Source: Tubiluchus corallicola | Taxonomy: Eukaryota; Priapulida; Priapulimorpha; Priapulimorphida; Tubiluchidae | Assembly (NCBI GenBank): GCA_030141605.1 | Contig: JAQGDQ010000018.1 | Span: forward strand, 496,001-560,000 | DNA: 64,000 nucleotides | Direction of reading: 5' to 3' | Shown here: one piece after another, positions 62,160 to 64,000 of the stretch | How the letters are laid out: every line of letters begins with the position of its first letter | How positions within the stretch are numbered: position 1 is the stretch's first letter | Notes under the pieces: generated by a model | The model's input: the letters and a program-made list of their open reading frames with translations, nothing else | Database searches by the model: none | Told to the model about the DNA's origin: nothing | Translations under genes and position numbers: made by a program

Positions 62160-63475
62160 CAATCCCAACATATATAATCTAGCAGAACGGTGAAAAACCT
62201 GTTCGTTTTGCCTAAAAGTTATGAAATTTTACACAATACTAGAACCCATCAAAGTGATTATTCTGGAGAGGAGGCCAATCGAAAATCACCAAATATGGCT
62301 ACCATTTTCAAGATGGCCGAAGAGATGACTGTCTGTAGCTATAAAGGCCATATCATAAGCCATACGAAATTGTCCATAACAGCCCTGTCAGTATTTTACG
62401 CCAATATTGGTTGCAACCAAATTTACAGAGACATGAAAAAATGGCTTGGAATACATTGCAAGTGATGTGTCAACACTGCTAGAGCTGAGCTGTCTGAGCA
62501 ACTGACTGAACGTATGCCTGTGTTTTGATGTATGCCTATATGACAAAGCTAGTATACTGATGTCAGTTGACAAAGCACCCAAAGACTTGTTCACAAGAAA
62601 GAGAAGGTCAATTGGAGCACATCTGACATGTAATATATCAGACAGGATAATTGGTAATTTTGTGATTTTAATGTATTTGTTAGAACAGGACTGCCTCAAC
62701 CTTACCATCACCATTTGACTGGGGATGGAAAAAGTCCACTAGTAACACATGGGAGCCAGGGCAGATGTAAATCCGAGCAAGTCCTGATTGTACAACTGTT
62801 CGAGCAAATGTGGTGGTGAATGTGGCAAAATTAATTTTTTCTAATTTTAACTACAAACTCTGACTTGAATAGTTTGTTTCTTACTGCAGTTGAAAATTGC
62901 TTTCTTACTACCCTATACTGAATGTGTATACACGAGACTGCTGATATTGTTACACTTCAATATGCACAATATTAATACTACCTTAAATGCTTGATCTTAA
63001 AAAATTATATCTAGCTGCAAAAATCATCACCCTATCTCCATTACAACATGTAGTATAGCTAATGAGTGGATGCACATTACAGAAGTGGATGCAGCTATCT
63101 TGGCAATCTTCTTGAGGTCCTAATTAGATGCTATCACAGGTGTTTTTGTGGTGGGTTCAGGGGTGGATTTCTTAACCTTTAAAAACTATATTTACATACC
63201 AAAATCAACATGTGATCTGCTCTAACAGTTTAAGATATGGCCTATATATGGCATGACAGCCATCTAGTTGGTGATCTCGAAAACGACAATCATTGTATTC
63301 ATTGGAGGATTTTTGAATGACCCCATATCCAAAATTAATGCTTGATGGGTTTTGGCATTGTGCAAAAGTTTCATAACCCTGAGACAAAATGAGCAATTTA
63401 CCGTTCTGCCGGACTATATGTCGGGGACTTGGTGGCCATTTTGCTTTTTGCATCCTTTTTGAAGTCCAGAAGTTT
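62160..63475. repeat. Inverted pair of diverged repeat copies
   Basis: A plus-strand copy at about 62160-62300 and a minus-strand copy at about 63475-63300 share a series of anchors in order: GCAGAACGGT, GTTATGAAA, ACAAT and AACCCATCAA, then TTCTGGA or TTTTGGA. The copies are roughly 70 percent alike and about 1 kb apart. They could be the ends of one decayed DNA element or two insertions of one family. The frames at 62190-62465 and 63205-63453 fall in these copies and are not host genes. Confidence 0.7.
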
Positions 63476-64000
63476 TTTATTTTTCACAAAGTCAAATTGA
63501 TAAAAATAATTTGTTTTTTTGTTGCTTTTACAATAAATCTTTCAGTGAAAATTGTATAATCAGCATAATGTCATTTTGTGGCAGCCCTTATGAAAATAGC
63601 CGCCATTTTGACACAATGGTAATACAAATGGATTTCTTAGGTGTCCAACTACCTTGTGGACTAGAGGTTATAATCACATCTTAGTGTTAATTTTCTGGGA
63701 TTCCTTTTTTTGATTATTATTGTTTACTCAATAATTTGGGGGACATCTTGTTTTTTTGCATTTTGATCTTAATTACTAATTTTTCAAGTTGACAACGGTT
63801 TTTCTGGATTCAGTATAGTAAAATTTATGACTATGTTTGCCCACTTTTAGCAAAAAATGCCCTAGAAGAAGCACTTTCAAGATTTTCTTCTAGTCTAAAT
63901 TTAGCGTTTTACCTGGAACTAGTTCTGCTCAAGATGTTCGATCTGTGCGATACTCATACCTCCAAGCTTGGCCTTTTGCTTATACTGCCCCCAGAATTAG
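63476..64000. other. Window end, repeat-like, no gene
   Basis: Contains a GCCGCCATTTTGACAC segment resembling the repeat-like sequence just before it. No exon supported. Confidence 0.4.

Overview
The window is nuclear DNA from an invertebrate animal. It is AT-rich, with spliced genes using GT-AG introns of about 0.1 to 2.3 kb, AATAAA-type poly(A) signals, microsatellites, RTE-like LINE fragments, a Tigger/pogo transposon and short inverted-repeat elements. A complete katanin p80 gene and a tandem Ras-association protein fit a metazoan. I cannot name the phylum from sequence alone. All gene models were made by hand from splice-site phase and protein family patterns. Residue numbers are approximate except where exon sums fix them.

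Layout. 1-11,298: no gene that I can support, holding microsatellites and a dead LINE 3' end near 8.2-8.5 kb. 11,299-13,607 (+): five 3' exons of a protein with two Ras-association domains, followed by a TA-flanked MITE. 16,226-19,000 (+): a three-exon gene for a secreted, probably GPI-anchored protein of unknown family, with reverse-transcriptase debris just downstream. 19.1-23.9 kb: a repeat-rich gap (LINE pieces, 139-bp direct repeats, ATT microsatellite). 24,948-26,508 (+): a two-exon type II membrane glycosyltransferase with a DXD motif. 26.5-31.2 kb: mostly empty, with diverged local duplications.

31,260-45,986 (+): katanin p80 (KATNB1), 22 coding exons joining in phase to 764 residues. 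It carries a Tigger transposon in intron 8, a GC-AG intron near the 3' end, and a decayed duplicate of its start-codon region in intron 1. 46-49.5 kb: intergenic, with a young 337-bp tandem duplication.

49,530-53,803 (-): a zinc-finger gene with two possible 3' ends and a telomere-like hairpin element in its first intron. 55,488-59,844 (-): a gene with one very long exon encoding a 1,120-residue, probably nuclear, charged protein that I do not recognise; its promoter is probably near 60.7 kb. 61-64 kb: repeats, including a diverged inverted pair.

The genes do not form an operon or an evident pathway. The katanin gene converges on the zinc-finger gene. The zinc-finger and long-exon genes lie head to tail on the minus strand. 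The clearest items for follow-up are the unrecognised GPI-anchored protein, the long-exon protein, and the recent structural changes around katanin.
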